A stretch of DNA of 64,000 nt, from NCBI RefSeq assembly GCF_019345465.1, contig NZ_JAHKRC010000008.1, forward strand, positions 62,001 to 126,000. Direction: 5' to 3'. Source of the DNA: Pseudomonas sp. NKUCC02_KPG (lineage in GTDB: Bacteria > Pseudomonadota > Gammaproteobacteria > Pseudomonadales > Pseudomonadaceae). Below the pieces are notes generated by a model. That model was not told the origin of the DNA. It ran no database searches and saw nothing but the letters and a program-made list of their open reading frames with translations. The position numbers and the translations under genes were made by a program. Positions 30,769 through 41,552 of the stretch are shown in pieces. Position 1 is the stretch's first letter. Every line of letters starts with the position of its first letter.

Positions 30769-31827
30769 GTGATTGAAGCTGATCGTTTGATAACGGCCTC
30801 AGGCGGACGAGACCGGGAAGAGGTTCAGGACCGGGCAATTCGTCCTTTGAGCCTGGCCGACTATATTGGTCAGCCAACCGTACGTGAGCAAATGGAGCTG
30901 TTTATCCAGGCTGCACGCGGGCGTTCGGAGTCGTTGGACCACACGCTGATTTTCGGGCCGCCGGGACTGGGCAAGACCACGCTGGCCAATATCATTGCCC
31001 AGGAAATGGGGGTGTCCATTAAAAGCACGTCAGGTCCTGTGTTGGAGCGCCCGGGCGATTTGGCGGCCTTGCTGACCAATCTTGAGCCCCATGACGTGCT
31101 GTTTATCGATGAAATCCATCGTCTGTCACCCATCGTCGAAGAAGTGCTCTACCCGGCAATGGAAGACTTTCAGCTCGATATCATGATTGGCGAAGGGCCA
31201 GCAGCGCGCTCCATCAAGCTAGACCTGCCGCCTTTTACCCTGGTGGGTGCGACGACTCGCGCCGGGATGCTGACCAACCCTTTGCGCGATCGTTTCGGGA
31301 TTGTTCAGCGACTGGAGTTCTATAGTACTGACGACCTGGCGACGATTGTCAGTCGCTCCGCGGGGATTTTTGGTCTGCCACTCGATCCTGAGGGGGCTTA
31401 CGAAATTGCCCGGCGGGCTCGCGGTACACCGCGGATTGCCAACCGTTTGTTGCGTCGTGTGCGAGATTTTGCCGAGGTACGGGCCAAAGGGCACATCACC
31501 AAGCCGGTGGCAGATCTGGCGTTGAACCTGTTGGACGTTGATGAGCATGGTTTTGATCATCAAGACCGACGTTTGCTGCTGACCATGATCGAGAAGTTCG
31601 ATGGTGGGCCGGTAGGTGTAGACAGTCTGGCCGCTGCGATCAGCGAAGAGCGTCATACAATTGAAGATGTGCTGGAGCCGTATCTGATCCAGCAGGGCTA
31701 CATCATGCGCACGCCGCGCGGGCGCGTTGTGACCCGTCATGCGTATCTGCACTTCGGTTTGAATATTCCGTCCCGTCTGGGTGACATGCCTGTGGTAGAC
31801 GAATTTTTGAATGCCCTGGACGATTAA
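30769..31827 (+). CDS. ruvB: Holliday-junction branch-migration ATPase RuvB
   Basis: A 352-residue AAA+ motor from the GTG at 30769 directly after the ruvA stop. Walker A is GPPGLGKT, Walker B is [10 protein letters not shown], the sensor region is [11 protein letters not shown], and the C-terminal winged helix binds DNA ([12 protein letters not shown]). It drives branch migration with RuvA. Confidence 0.98.
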   Translation: MIEADRLITASGGRDREEVQDRAIRPLSLADYIGQPTVREQMELFIQAARGRSESLDHTLIFGPPGLGKTTLANIIAQEMGVSIKSTSGPVLERPGDLAALLTNLEPHDVLFIDEIHRLSPIVEEVLYPAMEDFQLDIMIGEGPAARSIKLDLPPFTLVGATTRAGMLTNPLRDRFGIVQRLEFYSTDDLATIVSRSAGIFGLPLDPEGAYEIARRARGTPRIANRLLRRVRDFAEVRAKGHITKPVADLALNLLDVDEHGFDHQDRRLLLTMIEKFDGGPVGVDSLAAAISEERHTIEDVLEPYLIQQGYIMRTPRGRVVTRHAYLHFGLNIPSRLGDMPVVDEFLNALDD

Positions 31828-31964
31828 TAAGCCCTTGGCGGCCGATTTTTTTAAGGTTTTTGCTGTCTCAAGGGCTGGCGTTGAAAATCTTGGGTCATAA
31901 AGCTCAAGAAGCGTAAAAAACAGTCGTCTGGCGGATTGGCAACCTGAGGAGTAAGCACTAGAGT

Positions 31965-32432
31965 ATGCGCGCGCAAAACAGGCTAGAGCCATTCGCACAT
32001 CGCTGTCGCGTTTATTACGAGGACACCGATGCGGGTGGCGTCGTGTATTACGTAAATTATCTAAAATTTATGGAGCGGGCTCGAACCGAAAGGCTACGGG
32101 AGATGGGCTTTGCCCAGTCCGAGCTTGTGGGTGAGAACCTGTTATTTGTCGTGCATTCCAGCGAGGCGCGTTACCACGCACCGGCGCGACTGGACGACGA
32201 ACTGTTGGTAAGTGCGCAAGTAACAGAGCTCAACCGTGCCAGTCTGCGTTTCAAGCAACAGGTCTGGCGGGCTGCAGATGCAACGTTGCTCTGTGAAGGG
32301 CAATTTTTGGTGGCCTGTGTGCGCGCCGATAGTTTCAAACCCCGGGCCATTCCCGAAGCTTTACGTACGGCCTTTGCCGACGTGAGCGGCGCGGGTAAAC
32401 ATTTAGAGCAGGAGATAAAGCGTGGAAGCTAA
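31965..32432 (+). CDS. ybgC: Acyl-CoA thioesterase YbgC (tol-pal associated)
   Basis: A 155-residue hot-dog-fold thioesterase; the active-site segment [21 protein letters not shown] carries the catalytic Asp. It heads the tol-pal operon and overlaps the tolQ GTG start by 11 bp. Family members hydrolyse short acyl-CoAs or interact with phospholipid synthesis enzymes. Confidence 0.95.
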   Translation: MRAQNRLEPFAHRCRVYYEDTDAGGVVYYVNYLKFMERARTERLREMGFAQSELVGENLLFVVHSSEARYHAPARLDDELLVSAQVTELNRASLRFKQQVWRAADATLLCEGQFLVACVRADSFKPRAIPEALRTAFADVSGAGKHLEQEIKRGS

Positions 32433-33117
32433 CGTCGTCGACCATTCCTCCATGTGGAGCTTGGTTAGCAATGCCAGCATTGTTGTGCAGTTGGTAATGT
32501 TGACCCTGCTGGCCGCATCGGTTACCTCGTGGGTCATGATTTTTCAGCGCAGCACAATGCTGCGCGCCGGTCGACGTGCCCTGGAAAGCTTTGAAGAGCG
32601 TTTCTGGTCGGGTATCGACCTGTCGAAGCTGTATCGTCAGGCAGGCAGCAATCCTGATCCGGACTCTGGCGTTGAACAAATCTTCCGTGCCGGTTTCAAA
32701 GAGTTCTCGCGTCTGCGTCAGCAGCCGGGCGTTGATCCTGAAGCGGTGATGGAAGGTGTTGCACGTGCCATGCGAGTCGCCATCTCCCGCGAAGAAGAAA
32801 AGCTTGAGCAAAGCTTGCCGTTCCTGGCCACTGTAGGTTCCGTGAGCCCGTATATCGGTCTGTTCGGTACCGTATGGGGCATCATGAACTCCTTCCGTGG
32901 CCTGGCAACTGCCCAGCAAGCAACACTGGCTACCGTAGCGCCAGGTATTGCCGAAGCATTGATTGCAACGGCCATCGGCTTGTTCGCTGCTATCCCGGCG
33001 GTTATCGCTTACAACCGTTTTGCAGCTCGCAGTGAAACCCTGATCAGCCGCTACTACACCTTCGCCGACGAATTCCAGGCGATCCTGCACCGCAAAGTGC
33101 ACACCAGCGAAGAATAA
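32422..33117 (+). CDS. tolQ: Tol-Pal system proton channel subunit TolQ
   Basis: A 231-residue inner-membrane protein from the GTG at 32422, with three TM segments (about 18-38, 138-160 and 172-195). The second and third contain [19 protein letters not shown] and [20 protein letters not shown]. With TolR it uses the proton gradient to energise TolA and keep the outer membrane invaginating at division. Confidence 0.97.
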   Translation: MEANVVDHSSMWSLVSNASIVVQLVMLTLLAASVTSWVMIFQRSTMLRAGRRALESFEERFWSGIDLSKLYRQAGSNPDPDSGVEQIFRAGFKEFSRLRQQPGVDPEAVMEGVARAMRVAISREEEKLEQSLPFLATVGSVSPYIGLFGTVWGIMNSFRGLATAQQATLATVAPGIAEALIATAIGLFAAIPAVIAYNRFAARSETLISRYYTFADEFQAILHRKVHTSEE

Positions 33118-33131
33118 GCAGGTAATTTCCA

Positions 33132-33593
33132 ATGGCTTTAATCGCTCGAGCTCGCAAGAAGCGCAAGCCGGTTGCCGAGATGAACGTGGTGCCTTACATC
33201 GACGTGATGCTGGTACTGCTGGTTATCTTCATGGTGACCGCTCCGATGCTCAATCAGGGTGTGAAGGTTGATTTGCCCAAGGTCTCCAGCGAGGCTTTGC
33301 CGCAAGACAACAACACTCAGGTTCTGACTATTTCGATCAAGGCTGACAAGACCTATTTCTGGAATCTTGGCAGTGAAGTTGATACCGATAAGCAGATGGA
33401 CAAGGCAATGACCTTGCCTCAGATGACTGACGCTGTGACTAAGATCATTCGCGCAGGCAATGAAGGCGGCAAACACACCCAGGTCTTCATTCGCGGTGAC
33501 AAAACCGTTGATTACGGCGCGGTAATGGGTGCTATGGGTGGCCTTCAGAAGGCCGGGGTCGGTAACGTTGGCTTGATAACCGAGGCTCCCTGA
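33132..33593 (+). CDS. tolR: Tol-Pal system protein TolR
   Basis: A 153-residue single-TM protein of the ExbD/TolR family. The TM segment PYIDVMLVLLVIFMVTAP contains the essential proton-path Asp (D24). The periplasmic domain follows. Its stop overlaps the tolA start at 33593. Confidence 0.97.
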   Translation: MALIARARKKRKPVAEMNVVPYIDVMLVLLVIFMVTAPMLNQGVKVDLPKVSSEALPQDNNTQVLTISIKADKTYFWNLGSEVDTDKQMDKAMTLPQMTDAVTKIIRAGNEGGKHTQVFIRGDKTVDYGAVMGAMGGLQKAGVGNVGLITEAP

Positions 33594-34663
33594 TGCGCGA
33601 ACAGCGGGAGCCGTCCGCCTCTGAAAATTATTTTTGGCCTACAGTCTGGGCGATAGGGCTGCACGTTCTGATTTTTGGCATGCTGTTTGTCAGTTTTGCC
33701 ATGACCCCGGATCTGCCGCCTTCAAAACCGATTGTTCAGGCAACCTTGTATCAACTGAAGTCAAAAAGTCAGGCGACCACTCAGACCAATCAAAAGATTG
33801 CGGGTGAGGCGAAGAAATCCGCCGCGCGTCAGACCGAAGTCGAGCAGATGGAACAGAAGAAGGTTGAGCAGGAAGCTGTAAAAGCCGCGGAACAAAAGAA
33901 AGAAGAGGCTGCCGAAAAAGCTGCAGAAGCCAAGAAAGCTGACGAAGCCAAGGCGAGCGAAGCTAAAAAGGCAGACGAGGCCAAGAAGGCTGATGAAGCC
34001 AAGAAAGCCGACGATGCTAAAAAGGCTACGGAAGCTAAGAAAGCCGAAGAGAAAAAACTGGCTGACATAGCCAAGAAAAAATCCGAGGAAGAGGCCAAGA
34101 AGGCCGCGGAAGAAGAGGCCAAGAAAAAGGCCGCTGAAGACGCCAAGAAAAAAGCGGCTGAAGATGCGAAGAAAAAGGCCGTAGCAGACGAGGCGAAGAA
34201 GAAAACCGCCGAAGATGCGAAGAAAAAGGCCGCTGCCGATGCAGCCAAGAAAAAGGCCGTAGAAGCAGCACGTAAATCGACCGAAGAGAAAAAGGCGCAA
34301 GCCTTGGCTGATTTGCTTTCCGACACGCCGCAACGCCAGCAAGCTCTGGCAGATGAGCAAGGTGATGAGGTCGCCGGCAGTTTCGATGACCTGATTCGTG
34401 CTCGTGCAGCAGAAGGGTGGGCTCGTCCGCCGTCGGCGCGCAAGAACATGACAGTGGTGCTGCAAATTGGCATGTTGCCAGATGGCACGGTGACGTCTGT
34501 GACGGTTGCCAAATCCAGTGGTGACGGGCCGTTCGATAGCTCGGCTGTGGCAGCGGTCAAGAACATTGGCCGTTTAACGGAAATGCAGGGTATGAAACCC
34601 AGCGATTTTAATCCTTATCGATCATTCAAGATGACATTCACACCTGAGGATCTAGCCTTGTGA
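33593..34663 (+). CDS. tolA: Tol-Pal system protein TolA
   Basis: A 356-residue inner-membrane protein that spans the periplasm to reach Pal. It has one TM near residues 14-33, then a very long Ala/Lys/Glu-rich helical domain (residues about 60-240) built of repeating AKKADE units, then a globular C-terminal TolA-III domain ([19 protein letters not shown]). The repeated codons make the DNA at 33,900-34,280 internally repetitive and prone to length variation. It overlaps tolB by 4 bp. Confidence 0.97.
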   Translation: MREQREPSASENYFWPTVWAIGLHVLIFGMLFVSFAMTPDLPPSKPIVQATLYQLKSKSQATTQTNQKIAGEAKKSAARQTEVEQMEQKKVEQEAVKAAEQKKEEAAEKAAEAKKADEAKASEAKKADEAKKADEAKKADDAKKATEAKKAEEKKLADIAKKKSEEEAKKAAEEEAKKKAAEDAKKKAAEDAKKKAVADEAKKKTAEDAKKKAAADAAKKKAVEAARKSTEEKKAQALADLLSDTPQRQQALADEQGDEVAGSFDDLIRARAAEGWARPPSARKNMTVVLQIGMLPDGTVTSVTVAKSSGDGPFDSSAVAAVKNIGRLTEMQGMKPSDFNPYRSFKMTFTPEDLAL

Positions 34664-35961
34664 TTAAACTTTTTCGAGGACTGCTGGTCGTCGTCTGCTG
34701 CTTGGCAGGGATGGCTGTAGCAGATGAAAAGAACATTCTGGTCACCAGCGGTAGCGACCGGGCGACGCCTATTGCCGTAGTGCCTTTTGGCTGGCAGGGC
34801 GGCACCGTATTGCCAGATGACATGGCTGAAATCATCGGCAATGACCTGCGCAACTCGGGTTATTACGCGCCGATTCCAAAGCAGAACATGATCGGCTTGC
34901 CGACTCAGGCCAGCGAAGTCATTTTTCGCGACTGGAAAGCCCTGGGTGCCCAATACGTAATGGTCGGTAATATCGTGCCAGCGGGCGGTCGCCTGCAGGT
35001 GCAATATGCTTTGTTCAACGTTGCCACCGAGCAGCCAGTATTGACTGGCAGTGTGTCGGGAACGGCTGAACAATTGCGGGACATGGCGCATTACATCTCC
35101 GACCAGTCGTTTGAAAAGCTGACGGGCATCAAAGGTGCATTCTCAACTCGCCTGCTTTATGTAACAGCAGAACGTGCAAGTGCAACCAACACCCGTTACA
35201 CCTTGCAGCGCTCGGACTACGATGGTGCCCGTGCCGTTACTTTGCTGCAGTCGCGCGAGCCGATCCTGTCGCCGCGTTTTGCACCGGATGGCAAGCGCAT
35301 CGCTTATGTATCGTTCGAGCAGAAACGTCCTCGTATCTTTGTGCAGAACATTGATACTGGTCGTCGCGAGCAAATCACCAACTTTGAAGGTTTGAACGGT
35401 GCGCCTGCATGGTCGCCGGATGGCTCCAAGCTGGCGTTCGTATTGTCCAAAGACGGCAATGCCGAGATCTACGTGATGGATCTGGCTTCCCGTGGGTTGA
35501 CTCGCGTCACCAACAACCCGGCAATCGATACCGAACCGTTCTGGGGTAAAGATGGTTCTACCATCTACTTCACCTCTGACCGTGGCGGCAAACCGCAGAT
35601 TTACAAAACCAATGTAGGCAGCGGTAACGCAGAGCGCGTGACGTTTATCGGGAACTACAACGCCAGTCCCAAGCTTTCGGCTGACGAAAAGACCCTGGTA
35701 ATGATCCATCGTCAGGACGGTTTCACCAATTTCCGTGTTGCGGCGCAAGATTTGCAACGTGGAAGCGTGAAAATCCTCACAGATACCAACCTTGATGAGT
35801 CTGCTACTGTTGCACCCAACGGCACCATGGTAATCTACGCCACCCGCCAGCAGGGCCGGGGAGTCTTGATGCTCGTGTCTATCAATGGACGCGTAAGGCT
35901 CCCTCTTCCTACCGCTCAAGGCGAAGTCAGAGAACCTTCCTGGTCCCCTTACCTGAACTGA
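34660..35961 (+). CDS. tolB: Tol-Pal system beta-propeller protein TolB
   Basis: A 433-residue periplasmic protein from the GTG at 34660. It has a signal peptide ([20 protein letters not shown], cleaved near AVA-DE), an N-terminal alpha/beta domain, and a C-terminal six-blade propeller with repeated SPDG/APDG motifs ([13 protein letters not shown]). It binds Pal and colicin-type partners. It overlaps the tolA stop (GTGA). Confidence 0.97.
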   Translation: MIKLFRGLLVVVCCLAGMAVADEKNILVTSGSDRATPIAVVPFGWQGGTVLPDDMAEIIGNDLRNSGYYAPIPKQNMIGLPTQASEVIFRDWKALGAQYVMVGNIVPAGGRLQVQYALFNVATEQPVLTGSVSGTAEQLRDMAHYISDQSFEKLTGIKGAFSTRLLYVTAERASATNTRYTLQRSDYDGARAVTLLQSREPILSPRFAPDGKRIAYVSFEQKRPRIFVQNIDTGRREQITNFEGLNGAPAWSPDGSKLAFVLSKDGNAEIYVMDLASRGLTRVTNNPAIDTEPFWGKDGSTIYFTSDRGGKPQIYKTNVGSGNAERVTFIGNYNASPKLSADEKTLVMIHRQDGFTNFRVAAQDLQRGSVKILTDTNLDESATVAPNGTMVIYATRQQGRGVLMLVSINGRVRLPLPTAQGEVREPSWSPYLN

Positions 35962-36012
35962 CGTGGTGCTGTACGTTTCACATAACACTTGGGGTTCATT
36001 AGGAGTTTTACG

Positions 36013-36513
36013 ATGGAAATGCTGAAGTTTGGTAAATTTGCTGCGCTGGCACTGGCCATGGCTGTAGCTGTAGGTTGCTCGTCCAAAGGCGGCGACAATG
36101 CCGGTGAAGGCGCTGCTGTTGATCCAAACGCTGGTTACGGCGCAAACACTGGCGCTGTTGATGGTTCCCTGAGCGAAGAAGCTGCTCTGCGCGCTATCAC
36201 TGTTTTCTACTTCGAATACGATTCTTCGGACCTGAAACCAGAAGCAATGCGCGCTCTGGACGTTCATGCTAAAGACCTGAAAGCTAACGGCGCTCGCGTT
36301 GTTCTGGAAGGTAACACTGACGCCCGTGGTACTCGTGAGTACAACATGGCACTGGGCGAGCGTCGTGCGAAAGCCGTTCAACGCTACCTGGTACTGCAAG
36401 GCGTTTCTCCAGCACAGCTGGAGCTGGTGTCCTACGGTAAAGAGCGTCCAATCGCTACTGGCAACGACGAACAGTCGTGGGCTCAAAACCGTCGCGTCGA
36501 ACTGCGTAAGTAA
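36013..36513 (+). CDS. pal: Peptidoglycan-associated lipoprotein Pal (OprL)
   Basis: A 166-residue outer-membrane lipoprotein with lipobox AVGC (acylated C22). The OmpA-like peptidoglycan-binding domain contains [20 protein letters not shown]. The start ATG at 36013 is preceded by TAGGAG. It is the outer-membrane anchor of the Tol-Pal system. Codon use is strongly biased, as for an abundant protein. Confidence 0.98.
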   Translation: MEMLKFGKFAALALAMAVAVGCSSKGGDNAGEGAAVDPNAGYGANTGAVDGSLSEEAALRAITVFYFEYDSSDLKPEAMRALDVHAKDLKANGARVVLEGNTDARGTREYNMALGERRAKAVQRYLVLQGVSPAQLELVSYGKERPIATGNDEQSWAQNRRVELRK

Positions 36514-36519
36514 TTCGTC

Positions 36520-37338
36520 ATGCGAACGTGCCGCCGTGCTGTAACTATTCTGACTCTCAGCCTCATGCCGCTAGCGGCATGGGCTGCGGTTCCTGTGGTC
36601 GATGACAACTCTGGCTATAACAATAGCGGGGGGAGTTATCCATCACCGGGTTATGGTGCGAGCGGCGCCTATGCCGGGGGAGGGGTTTCGGCCCCTGTCT
36701 CGGCACAGGGCGAGCTGTTCAACCAGTTGCAACAAATGCAGGAGCAGATTGCACGCCAACAAGGTGTGATTGAAGTTCTGCAAAATGATGTTTCGCGCAT
36801 GAAACAAGAAAGCCTGGAGCGATATCAGGAACTTGATCGGCGCATTGGTGCTGGCATTGCTCCTGCTGCCACTCCTGATAATTCTTCTGCCGGTGGTGCT
36901 AACGCCGCCGGTAATACAGCAGCGCCTGCTACTCAGGCTGCTGCCAGTTCGGAACCAGGTGATCCTGCGAAAGAAAAGCTCTATTACGATGCTGCTTTCG
37001 ACTTGATCAAAGCCAAGGATTTCGACAAGGCCAGCCAGGCATTTACGGCCTTTCTGCGCAAATACCCAAACAGCCAATATGCGGGCAATGCCCAATACTG
37101 GCTGGGTGAAGTGAACTTGGCCAAAGGCGATTTGCAGGCCGCTGGCCAGGCATTTGCCAAAGTCAGTCAGCTGTATCCCAAGCATGCGAAAGTACCGGAT
37201 TCACTCTATAAGCTTGCTGATGTAGAGCGCCGCCTGGGTCACACAGACAAGGTTAAAGGCATCTTGCAGCAGGTAGTGGCCCAGTATCCGGGTACTTCGG
37301 CTGCTCAGCTGGCTCAGCGCGATTTGCAGCGCATGTAA
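36520..37338 (+). CDS. cpoB: Cell division coordinator CpoB (YbgF)
   Basis: A 272-residue periplasmic protein. It has a signal peptide (ending PLAAWA), a Gly/Ser-rich stretch, a trimerising coiled coil (LFNQLQQMQEQIARQQGVIE), an Ala-rich linker, and a C-terminal TPR domain (YYDAAFDLIKAKDFDKASQ and AGNAQYWLGEVNLAKGDLQA). In E. coli it links PBP1B and Tol at division. Last gene of the tol-pal operon, followed by a terminator. Confidence 0.95.
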   Translation: MRTCRRAVTILTLSLMPLAAWAAVPVVDDNSGYNNSGGSYPSPGYGASGAYAGGGVSAPVSAQGELFNQLQQMQEQIARQQGVIEVLQNDVSRMKQESLERYQELDRRIGAGIAPAATPDNSSAGGANAAGNTAAPATQAAASSEPGDPAKEKLYYDAAFDLIKAKDFDKASQAFTAFLRKYPNSQYAGNAQYWLGEVNLAKGDLQAAGQAFAKVSQLYPKHAKVPDSLYKLADVERRLGHTDKVKGILQQVVAQYPGTSAAQLAQRDLQRM

Positions 37339-37361
37339 GCATTAACCGGCTTAAATCGAGA

Positions 37362-37387
37362 AACCCGCGCCTATCGCGGGTTTTTTC
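37362..37387 (+). terminator. Terminator of the tol-pal-cpoB operon
   Basis: Stem AACCCGCG/CGCGGGTT with a 4-5 base loop is followed by a T-run, 24 bp after the cpoB stop. Confidence 0.9.
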
Positions 37388-37501
37388 GTTAGAATCCATG
37401 CCCTTTTATGAAATACGCTCCTCTTAATCCTGCGTGAGCAGATTCTTTGGAGTGCCTGACGGAGGCGGACAGCCTGTTTAGCTGTTACGCCCGTGGCGAA
37501 T

Positions 37502-38149
37502 ATGCAAGACACATTGAGAATTACCGAAGTTTTTTACTCGTTGCAGGGTGAAACGCGAACGGCTGGCCTGCCCACCGTTTTTGTACGCCTGACCGGTTGC
37601 CCTTTGCGCTGCGGTTACTGTGACAGCGCTTACGCCTTCAGTGGCGGGACTGTGCGCCCTCTGGACGACATCCTCCAGCAAGTTGCCGACTTTCGTCCGC
37701 GTTACGTATGTGTGACAGGTGGCGAGCCGCTGGCTCAGCCCAATGCCATTCCTCTGCTCAAGCAACTCTGTGATGCTGGCTACGAAGTCTCGATCGAGAC
37801 CAGCGGTGCGCTGGACATCTCGGCAGTCGACCCGCGCGTTAGCCGCGTTCTTGACTTGAAAACGCCGGGCTCCAAAGAGTCCCATCGCAACCTCTACGAA
37901 AACATCGCTTTGTTGACGCCTAATGATCAGGTCAAGTTCGTGATCTGTTCGCGGGAAGACTACGACTGGGCGGTATCCAAGCTGATTGAGTATGGTCTGG
38001 ATCGACGGGCGGGCGAAGTGCTGTTTTCGCCGAGTCACCATGACTTGCCGGCCCGTGATCTGGCTGACTGGATCGTGGCGGATAACCTGCCTGTACGTTT
38101 GCAAATGCAGCTGCACAAATATCTGTGGAATGACGAGCCGGGGCGCTGA
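37502..38149 (+). CDS. queE: 7-carboxy-7-deazaguanine synthase
   Basis: A radical-SAM enzyme of queuosine synthesis, converting 6-carboxytetrahydropterin to CDG. The 215-residue protein starts [17 protein letters not shown] at the ATG at 37502; a GTG three codons upstream is possible and neither has a strong ribosome site. The iron-sulfur motif is CPLRCGYC, i.e. CX3CX2C. It is followed one base after its stop by queC. Confidence 0.95.
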   Translation: MQDTLRITEVFYSLQGETRTAGLPTVFVRLTGCPLRCGYCDSAYAFSGGTVRPLDDILQQVADFRPRYVCVTGGEPLAQPNAIPLLKQLCDAGYEVSIETSGALDISAVDPRVSRVLDLKTPGSKESHRNLYENIALLTPNDQVKFVICSREDYDWAVSKLIEYGLDRRAGEVLFSPSHHDLPARDLADWIVADNLPVRLQMQLHKYLWNDEPGR

Positions 38150-38150
38150 A

Positions 38151-38843
38151 ATGACCGAACAAACTGTTGTCACCGAAAAAAGAGCCGTGATCTTGCTGTC
38201 TGGCGGCCTCGACTCAGCAACGGTCGTGGCCATGGCTCGTGCTGAAGGCTATAGCTGCTACACCATGAGCTTTGATTACGGTCAGCGTCACCGTGCCGAA
38301 CTCGATGCCGCAGCGCGTGTTGCACGGGATCTGGGGGCGGTTGAGCATAAAGTCATTGGCCTGAACCTGGACGGTATTGGCGGCTCGGCACTGACCGACA
38401 CTTCGATTGACGTGCCAGAAGCTCCAAGTGAAGGCATTCCGGTTACCTACGTACCCGCACGCAACACGGTGTTCCTTTCTTTGGCGTTGGGTTGGGCTGA
38501 AGTGCTTCAGGCGCGAGATATCTTTATCGGCGTCAATGCTGTGGATTACTCCGGCTACCCGGATTGCCGCCCGGAGTTTGTTGAAGCATTTGAAGTCATG
38601 GCGAACCTGGCAACAAAGGCCGGTGTAGAGGGGCAGGGTTTTCGAATCCAGGCGCCTTTGCAAAACATGAGCAAGGCTCAAATTGTGCAAGCGGGTACAA
38701 AGCTGGGTGTGGATTACGCGTTGACAGTTTCTTGCTACCAGGCGGACGCCCAAGGCCAAGCTTGTGGCAAGTGTGATAGCTGCCGCCTGCGTGCGGAAGG
38801 CTTCGCAGCAGCCGGAATTATTGACCCAACCCGTTATTTTTGA
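38151..38843 (+). CDS. queC: 7-cyano-7-deazaguanine synthase
   Basis: Converts CDG to preQ0 using ATP and ammonia. The 230-residue protein has the PP-loop motif [12 protein letters not shown] and a C-terminal zinc site [10 protein letters not shown] plus an upstream Cys in SCYQ. It starts at the ATG at 38151 directly behind the queE stop, so the two are translationally coupled. Confidence 0.96.
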   Translation: MTEQTVVTEKRAVILLSGGLDSATVVAMARAEGYSCYTMSFDYGQRHRAELDAAARVARDLGAVEHKVIGLNLDGIGGSALTDTSIDVPEAPSEGIPVTYVPARNTVFLSLALGWAEVLQARDIFIGVNAVDYSGYPDCRPEFVEAFEVMANLATKAGVEGQGFRIQAPLQNMSKAQIVQAGTKLGVDYALTVSCYQADAQGQACGKCDSCRLRAEGFAAAGIIDPTRYF

Positions 38844-38917
38844 ATTATTTCGAATTTATTTCGAACAAGGTGTTGAATTCTCGTTAGAAATCAGTATTAT
38901 ACGTCCCACAACGAAGC

Positions 38918-38993
38918 GGGTCGTTAGCTCAGTTGGTAGAGCAGTTGGCTTTTAACCAATTGGTCGTAGGTTCGAATCCCACACGACCCACCA
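38918..38993 (+). tRNA. tRNA-Lys (anticodon UUU)
   Basis: A full 76-nt cloverleaf: acceptor GGGTCGT pairing with ACGACCC, D-loop TAGCTCAGTTGGTAGAGCA, anticodon loop CTTTTAA, T-arm GTAGGTTCGAATCCCACAC, and encoded CCA. It is immediately followed by a terminator and then by a variable stretch of DNA. Confidence 0.98.
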
Positions 38994-39008
38994 TATGCAA
39001 CACCAAAA

Positions 39009-39046
39009 CAGCCGGTCTAATCCTCAGGATTAACCGGCTTTTTTGT
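39009..39046 (+). terminator. Terminator after tRNA-Lys
   Basis: Long stem AGCCGGT-TAATCCT / AGGATTA-ACCGGCT with a T6 tract, 16 bp after the tRNA. Confidence 0.9.
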
Positions 39047-39638
39047 GTCCGGGATTTGGTAAGGCAAGAAAATGCGTATTCCTCCAGGCAGGGGCGGGCG
39101 TGATAACGCGACAGTTGTGAGGGGGTAATCACTTGCGGCTCTGTCGCCAGTGGCTTGCTCAGTGACTGAAACCTGAGGTTGATCATCACGATACGGTCCT
39201 CGATCATGATCGCCTGTTCCTCGTCCACTGCATCCGGTGGGCTTATCAGGCTTGGCCGACCGCGTCAGAGGTGCATCGAGTGAATCCTTGTTGGCGGTGG
39301 TTCTCAGGCTGTTGGTGGGCATGGAGAGGCTGACGAGCAGCATGGTGCGGGTTTGGTGTAGGAGGTCTTGGACGGCCTTGCGTGAGTGCGAGCTCGGTAT
39401 CGATGCTTGTTCTGAGGCTTGGCACTCGTGTGCATGACACCCCAAAGGCAAAGCGACCAGTTTTATGGTCGCTTCATGGCGGGCAACTGGACGCAACTCA
39501 TGCTCAAGGGGTTCAAGCCGGTTGGCCCGCAATCAACCTGTGTTGGCGGACCTTTTTTATGGAGGGCAACTACCAGATCCCCAAAACGGCCCGGACGAGT
39601 CGCTATCCAGTGCCAGTTCAATCGAGGATGAGAAAGAT
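39047..39638. other. Degenerate segment downstream of tRNA-Lys
   Basis: No intact gene is recognised. On the minus strand one frame is open over about 170 codons and another frame reads DEEQAIMIEDRIVMINLRFQ, but neither has a clear start, ribosome site or known domain. Coding-like pieces shift frame, which suggests gene decay. The call is weak. Confidence 0.35.
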
Positions 39639-41552
39639 TTAAATCTTTTCAATGACTCCATTGAACAACCCTTTCAGCTGCTCATTGTCAGCATCTACTA
39701 GATGGTTGTCATCGTAGTACAGAGGTACACCGTCCCTTGAACCCATGCATTGTCCGTTTGGGCAAAGGTATGGGGTTGGGTCAATAACCTTGGCATTGCA
39801 CTGCTTTGCCGCGACTTCAATGGCGTGGTTGGCTATACGATTACGTTGCTCGTAGTCCTGCAGTGAAACAGTGATGTCCGATGAGGACTGGAAAATGCGT
39901 TTGTGCAGGTTCAAGCCTTTGTAGATATTGAACGGCATTTCCGGGATCGGTTTGACGATATACACAGGACGATTTTCTGCGATAGCACACACAACCTTGG
40001 TGTACTCGGCGGCGTATGCATCGGCAAATGACTGACCCGTCAGGTGCTCCTGGCCCGGGAAGTACACGCGGTAACTATTGCCTCTGCTTGTATCGGTGTA
40101 CATGGCCGCTCTACTGAACAGAACGACGGGTACACCCTGGTGTGAGTTTTTCAGTGCCAGAAGCTTTTCGCTGTTGAATCCGTGGCATTTGCTCTCCAGA
40201 TCTTTGTCATGCATTGCAAAGTTCTGCAGGGTTGGGCAGCCCCCGCGGGCCCAGGATAAGGCTGCCTGGCCATTTTCAACCTGGACAGCCGCAGCAGTCG
40301 ATTGGGCGTGACTGTCACCGAATAAAATGACAGACACGTCGCCTGAGCCCAGTTTGCATTCGGCAGCATTATAGGGATTGGAGATGCACTCTTGTGTGTA
40401 GAGGCTGCTGGTGTATTCGGGTTGGCCGAGGTCTACATAAGCAAACCGAATGCCAGGATGGTCCTTGGCGACGGAGGAGATGATGGCCGCGAAGCCGACC
40501 ATCAACACGACAAAGGATGCATATTTGAAGATCGTCCGGGGTGCCGTGATGATTTTTCTTGTCTTCGATTCAATCAGGTAGAACGAAAGGGCTCCGAGCA
40601 CGAAAGACATCACGATCGCCGCCAGTACATGCGGCCAGCTGTTTAGCAGCCCGCATGTAAAGAGGAACACGACTAGCGGCCAGTGCCATAGATACACGGA
40701 GTACGAGATGGTTCCAGAGAACTGCAAGGCGCGGCTATTACTGAAGGCCGACTGAGTATTTGCGATGATTACCAGCGCGGTGCCTAGTACGGGCAACAGG
40801 GCCAGGTATCCCGGCCAGAGGTCCTGCTCGGAAAAACAGAAAATACTTAGCAGGATTGCGCCTAGCCCGAGCCCTTCAAGTGTGTAGCTGATTCGTTTAC
40901 TCAGTTGCAGCGGGAACAGGAATACCAGCCCGCCGACGATCAGTTCCCAGGCGCGGGTAGGCAGCATGTAGAACGCAAAAACCGGATTGGTATTGGTCAG
41001 ATAGACCGATGCGCCCAGCGACCCTAGCGCGAGCAATACAAGCGCCGTTTTGGTCTTGTGTATGCCCAGGAACTTGTAGAGTGCCATCAGCAGCACGGGG
41101 TAGAGCATGTAGAACTGCCACTCGACCGACAACGACCAAGTGTGCAACAGCCAGTTCTCGTGCAGCGGTGCGTCGAAATAGCCTCCGCTTTTGGCGAACA
41201 TGAAGTTGGAGCTGAAGAGCAGGCTGCTTTTGATTGCTCTGATCAGTTCCCGGTAGTCATCAAGGGGGAAATAGATAAAACCGAAGATCAGCAGCGCCGC
41301 ACACAGTGTCAGCAGCGCCGGGACAATTCGCCGTGCTCTGGATGCGTAAAACGCTAATAGAGAGAAATTTTGCTTCTGGAGCCCGCTGACGATGATCCCT
41401 GTCATCAAGAAGCCGGATATAACGAAGAAAATATCGACCCCTGAAAACCCGCCGTCGAATCCTCCAATCTTGAAGTGAAACAGCACGACGGAAATAACCG
41501 CAAGTGCTCGAAGCGAGTTTATGTTTTTTCGGAAGTGCATTTGTGTGTCCAT
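39639..41552 (-). CDS. OafA-type membrane O-acyltransferase with SGNH domain
   Basis: A 637-residue protein. The N-terminal acyltransferase-3 domain has about ten TM segments and the family R-x10-H motif (RALAVISVVLFH), followed by FFVISGFLMTG. The C-terminal periplasmic SGNH hydrolase-like domain (from about residue 390) shows GDSHAQS and the terminal YDDNHL Asp/His pair. Such enzymes acetylate O-antigen or other surface glycans. It stands alone in a variable region; the start at 41552 is the best ATG but has no strong Shine-Dalgarno. The acceptor glycan is unknown. Confidence 0.93.
   Translation of the reverse strand: MDTQMHFRKNINSLRALAVISVVLFHFKIGGFDGGFSGVDIFFVISGFLMTGIIVSGLQKQNFSLLAFYASRARRIVPALLTLCAALLIFGFIYFPLDDYRELIRAIKSSLLFSSNFMFAKSGGYFDAPLHENWLLHTWSLSVEWQFYMLYPVLLMALYKFLGIHKTKTALVLLALGSLGASVYLTNTNPVFAFYMLPTRAWELIVGGLVFLFPLQLSKRISYTLEGLGLGAILLSIFCFSEQDLWPGYLALLPVLGTALVIIANTQSAFSNSRALQFSGTISYSVYLWHWPLVVFLFTCGLLNSWPHVLAAIVMSFVLGALSFYLIESKTRKIITAPRTIFKYASFVVLMVGFAAIISSVAKDHPGIRFAYVDLGQPEYTSSLYTQECISNPYNAAECKLGSGDVSVILFGDSHAQSTAAAVQVENGQAALSWARGGCPTLQNFAMHDKDLESKCHGFNSEKLLALKNSHQGVPVVLFSRAAMYTDTSRGNSYRVYFPGQEHLTGQSFADAYAAEYTKVVCAIAENRPVYIVKPIPEMPFNIYKGLNLHKRIFQSSSDITVSLQDYEQRNRIANHAIEVAAKQCNAKVIDPTPYLCPNGQCMGSRDGVPLYYDDNHLVDADNEQLKGLFNGVIEKI

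Noticed and set aside
33900..34280. Internal repeats in tolA as a tandem-repeat element
   Set aside because: They are codon-level repeats of the Ala/Lys-rich helical domain of TolA, normal for the family.
35143..36486. 447-codon minus-strand ORF across tolB and pal
   Set aside because: Spans two real genes on the other strand and has no start signal.
37388..37501. Possible preQ1 riboswitch before queE
   Set aside because: The leader has no recognisable preQ1 aptamer pattern that I could identify; left as plain leader.
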